From contig MU401517.1 in the NCBI GenBank assembly GCA_022579005.1, positions 62,001 to 126,000 on the forward strand: a stretch of 64,000 nt of DNA, read 5' to 3'. The position numbers and the translations under genes are program-made. The notes under the pieces were generated by a model. The model was not told where the DNA came from and did not search any database. It saw nothing but the letters and a program-made list of their open reading frames with translations. Each line of letters starts with the position of its first letter. The first letter of the stretch is position 1. This document shows positions 60,627 to 64,000 of the stretch, in pieces. This DNA comes from Poronia punctata. Taxonomy: Eukaryota; Ascomycota; Sordariomycetes; Xylariales; Xylariaceae.

Positions 60627-61379
60627 ATGGATCTTCAAGGTAAACATCCGCCTGCTCCCTTCCGCAGACGGACCCAAAGCTTACAAGCGCATAAATCAGA
60701 CGCGATGAATGACCTCCAAGGCTTCATGCCTTACGGGCGTGGTACTCCGACTGCTTTCCCCTCTCCAATTGGAGGCGGTGACGTCGACGTCAGCCCTGCT
60801 CCCAGTTCTGTGCACATGGGTACGGTCTCGCCAGTTGAGCTTCTCCTACAAGATCAGTACTCGGCGCCAAATTCCTCTGCTTTCACAAACTTGACAACGC
60901 CGTCGAACTATGGCGAGTCACCCGGGTTTGAAAACTACGAAGTCTCCCCGAACTTTGGCGACTTTGAGGCTGGTTCTTCGGACAACTGGTTCCCTCTGTT
61001 CCCGGAGAGTAGCGAGGCTGATCAGCTCACTACTCAGCCAAAATCGCCGCTTCTGGCAAATGAGGAGCTGGATGTTTCCGACACTCAATCTTCCCCTCGT
61101 CCCAAACCAAGCAATTCGCCACGGTCTCAAAGCCACGGCCGGCACTCTTCCGTGTCGGGTGTGAACGCTCGACGACGTGACAAGCCTCTTCCTCCCATCA
61201 TTGTCGAAGACCCTAACGACACGGTGGCCATGAAGCGGGCACGGAATACTCTTGCTGCTCGTAAGTCTCGAGAGCGCAAAGCTCAGAAACTCGAGGAACT
61301 GGAGGAGCAGATTGCGAAGCTAGTAGCGGAGCGCGATCATTGGAAACGGGTTGCTTTGAGCCGACCTGGCGGTGCATAG
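60627..61379 (+). CDS. cpc1: CPC1/GCN4-type bZIP activator of general amino-acid control
   Basis: AUG-initiated form of 250 residues (ATG in CCCACCATGG, start MDLQGKHPPAP). The last 60 residues are the bZIP: NDTVAMKRARNTLAARKSRE is the basic region with the Gcn4-type NTLAARKSR, and LEELEEQIAKLVAERDHWK begins the leucine zipper. Upstream acidic/aromatic segments (SSDNWFPLFPES; ANEELDVSD) resemble Gcn4 activation patches. It activates amino-acid biosynthetic genes by binding TGACTCA-like sites, under translational control through the two leader uORFs. The frame stays open for 210 codons before this ATG, so longer forms are likely. Convergent with a GCN20-type gene. Confidence 0.92.
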   Translation: MDLQGKHPPAPFRRRTQSLQAHKSDAMNDLQGFMPYGRGTPTAFPSPIGGGDVDVSPAPSSVHMGTVSPVELLLQDQYSAPNSSAFTNLTTPSNYGESPGFENYEVSPNFGDFEAGSSDNWFPLFPESSEADQLTTQPKSPLLANEELDVSDTQSSPRPKPSNSPRSQSHGRHSSVSGVNARRRDKPLPPIIVEDPNDTVAMKRARNTLAARKSRERKAQKLEELEEQIAKLVAERDHWKRVALSRPGGA

Positions 61380-62642
61380 GGGTAACCGTCTCGGGATTTT
61401 CCTATCGGAATGTATGTTGTATGGAACTGGAGGGACGGGCTATGCCAGCTTTGTCACCTCATTTCTTTTTCTTGAAGGGCAACAGTACCAAAGCGATGGT
61501 TGTTATTGATGCTTCGGACTTGAAAGCTGTCGCTGTTGACTCTATCTTGGCTCTCTTTCTGTCGTGTCGTTTTCTCTTTGGGGTCTTCAGTGGATTATCA
61601 GAGTGGCGGTTTCATACTTCGTAAAGTATAAGGAAGGGGGAAAAGCAAAAGTCGTGTGTCGTATTTCCTTATCCGTATGTGTATTTTTGGATGGCACCCT
61701 AGCGTAGCCACCTCAGGATTCTCTTTAAATCAACTTGGTCAATCTCGTGAACCTACTATCCTCTGCTTCTCATCCATTGTGAATGCCACGTCGTGATTAT
61801 TGGCCCTCGATACGGTTGTCCCGTCTTTCGTAGTTGAAGTTTCAAGGTCGTATCTTGGAGTAGAAGCACTTGTATATCTAATCAACATCTCGGGTTAGGT
61901 ATTAGGCCGTCCCGGGTGCCCGGGTGCCGCAATCACGTTGTGTTATAATGTTCACCGATGCCTAAAGGGAAGGAGGTGGAAGGTTCGTCGATAATATTAG
62001 CAAGTACTTCGTGCCAGTCATGATGTTCTCGGGGTCGGATGGGTGTGCGCGTTGGGCTGATTGATATACGTGAGGGAGGGAGGGAGTATATGAAGGTTAG
62101 GTAAGTCTAAAAAGATAAAAATCAGTGATGCGCGGCATGCTGACCTTACCTACTATATATTTAATTAGTCATCTTGGAGGTTTCGTCGTTGCGTGCATAT
62201 ATCGATATGTTGTATTGGTCTTGGTGTTGATAGGTATTGTCCGTTTGGTGTTGGTGGGTACTTAGGTACCTAGGTTGAGTAATTGATTATATCATCTTAC
62301 GCTTGAAAAACGAAGAGAGAGAAACGACAGAGGACTGAACCTTGAATGAGTGAACGAACGGTTTATATGTTTATGTTCAGATCTGTAGATACCTTAGGTT
62401 CGAAAGATATTAGTTCGGACACGTCATTCGGACGAGTCATGATCGATTGAGTCACTCACGACCCTCGTCTCCACCAGTTAGCTAGGTTAGATAGGTTAGT
62501 TGCGAAGCGACAACTCACTTTGCATATACATATATATATGGGAATTTTTAACCTAGCAAATCAAATCAAAACAGCTGTTGTTATAAATACTTTTTTTATT
62601 ATAATTGTATCGGATTTCGGGTGTAACTAGTAAAGCCTAGTA
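61380..62642. other. No gene seen between converging cpc-1 and GCN20-type genes
   Basis: About 1.26 kb of 3' flanks. Contains GGGAGGGAGGGAG (about 62073-62085) and TATATATATATG (62526-62540). No other gene is supported. Confidence 0.5.
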
Positions 62643-64000
62643 CTAATGAGCCTTGACAACACCAGCCTGATCAGCCTGAGCAGCGATTCTCTTCTTATAC
62701 TGCTGGACATCACCGGGGAACTTCCAGACCGTTCCGTTCTCGCATACCCAGAGACTCTTGCATACCGTCTGCAACATGGTGACGTCGTGAGAGACCATGA
62801 GGACGCCGCCCTGGAACTCGTTGAGTGCTTCTGACAGCGCGTCCATGGCCTCGATATCGAGATGATTGGACGGTTCGTCGAGGACAAGGATGTGCGGTTG
62901 CGTGAGCGCCAGACAGGCGAATGCGACACGAGACTTTTGACCTCCGGACAAGAACTCCATCTTCTGGAGACCCGTCGTGCCGGTGATGCCGAAGGAGCCT
63001 AGATATCGGCGGTACTCCTCGTCGTTGCGGCCCGGGTAGTTCTTGGACATGAAGCCGACGGCACTCGTATTCAGGTCCAGAGCGTCCACGTGATGTTGGG
63101 CGAAGAAGCCGATGCGGAGTCGCGAGTTTTGTGATATCGTACCTTGGGTAGGCGACAACTTGCCGATGAGCAGCTTTAAGATGGTGGTTTTACCGGCACC
63201 GTTGGGTCCCACGATACCGATACGTGAATCTAGCTGCACGTCCAGATCCACATTTTTCAGCAGGATCTGATCCGGGCTATATCCAAAGGTGACGCCGGAC
63301 ATCTGCACGATAGGAGGTGAGAGCTTCTCCACTTCCGGGAACTTGAACTTGACGCTGTACTCTGCCTCGGGGGGCTGGAGGATGGGCATACGCTCCAACT
63401 TCTTGATACGGGACTGGGCTTCGGCGGCTTTGCCGGCATTATAACGGAACTTGTCGATAAAGGCCTGGAGATGGGCACGCTGGGCCTGGTTGTTTTCGTA
63501 CTCCTTCTTCGCAATCTTCTTCCGTTCTTCCTTGGTGGCATAGAAAGACTCGAAGTTGGCACCCCTGTAGTAGTCGAGGCGCTCGGAATGCTGGTGAATG
63601 ATGTCGGTCGCTACCTCGTTTAGGAAGGCTCTGTCGTGACTGACTACCAAGATGGTGCTCGGATATGTCTGAAGGTAATTCGATAAGAAGGTAATGGAAG
63701 GGACGTCCAACATGTTGGACGGTTCGTCCAGAAGAAGTAGGTCGGGCTCGCAGAAAAGAGCTCTGGCAAGGGCCAAACGCATACGCCAACCACCCGAGAA
63801 GGTCTTGGTGGCGTACTGTTGTCGTTCGGGGGAGAAACCCAGACCGGCGAGAATAGAAGCCGCTCGAGGTTCGGCCTTGTCTGACTCCATCTCTGCAAGC
63901 TTGGATTGAATATCACCCAGCTTCTGATCAAGCGCATCTCGATCACGATCTAGCTTGGCCGCATCAGCCGAAGTATCAGCCATGGACGGCCTCTGTGCTT
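62643..64000 (-). CDS. gcn20: GCN20-type ABC-F ATPase, C-terminal part (continues beyond the window)
   Basis: Two ABC cassettes without membrane segments. The first lacks its Walker A here (upstream of the window) but shows SGGWRMRLALARAL and the Walker B LLLLDEPSNMLD with the switch segment VVSHDRAFLN. An ABC-F linker follows (KKEYENNQAQRAHLQAFIDK). The second cassette is complete: GPNGAGKTT, LSGGQKSRVAFA, LVLDEPSNHLD, LMVSHD. The frame stays open through the window edge (QRPS before MADTSADAAKLDRDRD), so the visible Met is internal. The LDRDRD-to-linker text is typical of Gcn20, which with Gcn1 activates the kinase Gcn2 on amino-acid starvation, upstream of Gcn4/CPC1 translation. About 450 residues are visible of an expected 750. 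Confidence 0.88.
   Translation of the reverse strand, partial: AQRPSMADTSADAAKLDRDRDALDQKLGDIQSKLAEMESDKAEPRAASILAGLGFSPERQQYATKTFSGGWRMRLALARALFCEPDLLLLDEPSNMLDVPSITFLSNYLQTYPSTILVVSHDRAFLNEVATDIIHQHSERLDYYRGANFESFYATKEERKKIAKKEYENNQAQRAHLQAFIDKFRYNAGKAAEAQSRIKKLERMPILQPPEAEYSVKFKFPEVEKLSPPIVQMSGVTFGYSPDQILLKNVDLDVQLDSRIGIVGPNGAGKTTILKLLIGKLSPTQGTISQNSRLRIGFFAQHHVDALDLNTSAVGFMSKNYPGRNDEEYRRYLGSFGITGTTGLQKMEFLSGGQKSRVAFACLALTQPHILVLDEPSNHLDIEAMDALSEALNEFQGGVLMVSHDVTMLQTVCKSLWVCENGTVWKFPGDVQQYKKRIAAQADQAGVVKAH

Overview
The window is nuclear DNA of a filamentous ascomycete (Pezizomycotina, most likely Sordariomycetes). The evidence is short GT-AG introns of about 45-120 bp with fungal branch sites, a Zn2Cys6 regulator, an AA9 polysaccharide monooxygenase, a cpc-1/GCN4 gene with the leader uORFs typical of that group, and an AT-rich block with the signature of repeat-induced point mutation (RIP).

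Layout. 1-3361: the 3' end of an unrecognised cysteine-containing gene and a small MARVEL-type membrane protein. 3362-9673: a RIP-destroyed LTR retrotransposon whose two LTRs are still alignable. 9674-14711: a repeat-rich, gene-poor stretch with two copies of one hAT-like MITE family flanking a small secreted cysteine-rich protein, a degenerate tandem duplication and a frameshifted pseudogene. 14712-16680: an alpha-arrestin with a PPPY motif and an intron-containing tRNA-Thr. 17331-36761: three plus-strand oxidative demethylation enzymes (a sarcosine-oxidase-like flavoenzyme, a Rieske oxygenase of the choline/betaine monooxygenase type, and a dimethylglycine-dehydrogenase-like flavoenzyme with a glycine-cleavage-T domain) plus a plus-strand Zn2Cys6 regulator. 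Interspersed on the minus strand are an AA9 enzyme and a secreted protein with 43-residue repeats carrying dibasic sites. 37605-42111: an unknown protein with a paralogue at 55066, and a MYND zinc-finger protein. 43016-53033: a flavoprotein-repeat fusion, a Whi2-like BTB protein, SEC13 and PEX20. 60.0-64.0 kb: cpc-1 with its uORF leader, convergent with a GCN20-type ABC-F gene that runs off the window.

The most interesting candidate system is the 17.3-36.8 kb group. Read together, the enzymes could strip methyl groups stepwise from glycine betaine (or a similar N-methylated compound) to dimethylglycine, sarcosine and glycine. Each of the three enzyme genes has the same TCACGTGA palindrome 360-394 bp upstream of its start codon, followed by a CG-N5/6-CGG arrangement. 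This is inference from gene content and promoter reading; substrates are not proven.

The second coherent unit is cpc-1 next to GCN20. Both belong to general amino-acid control. The cpc-1 leader retains two uORFs of 20 and 40 residues, and the main reading frame is open for about 630 bases upstream of its first AUG. Intergenic DNA across the window is also strongly enriched in the octamer TACTCGTA/TACGAGTA.
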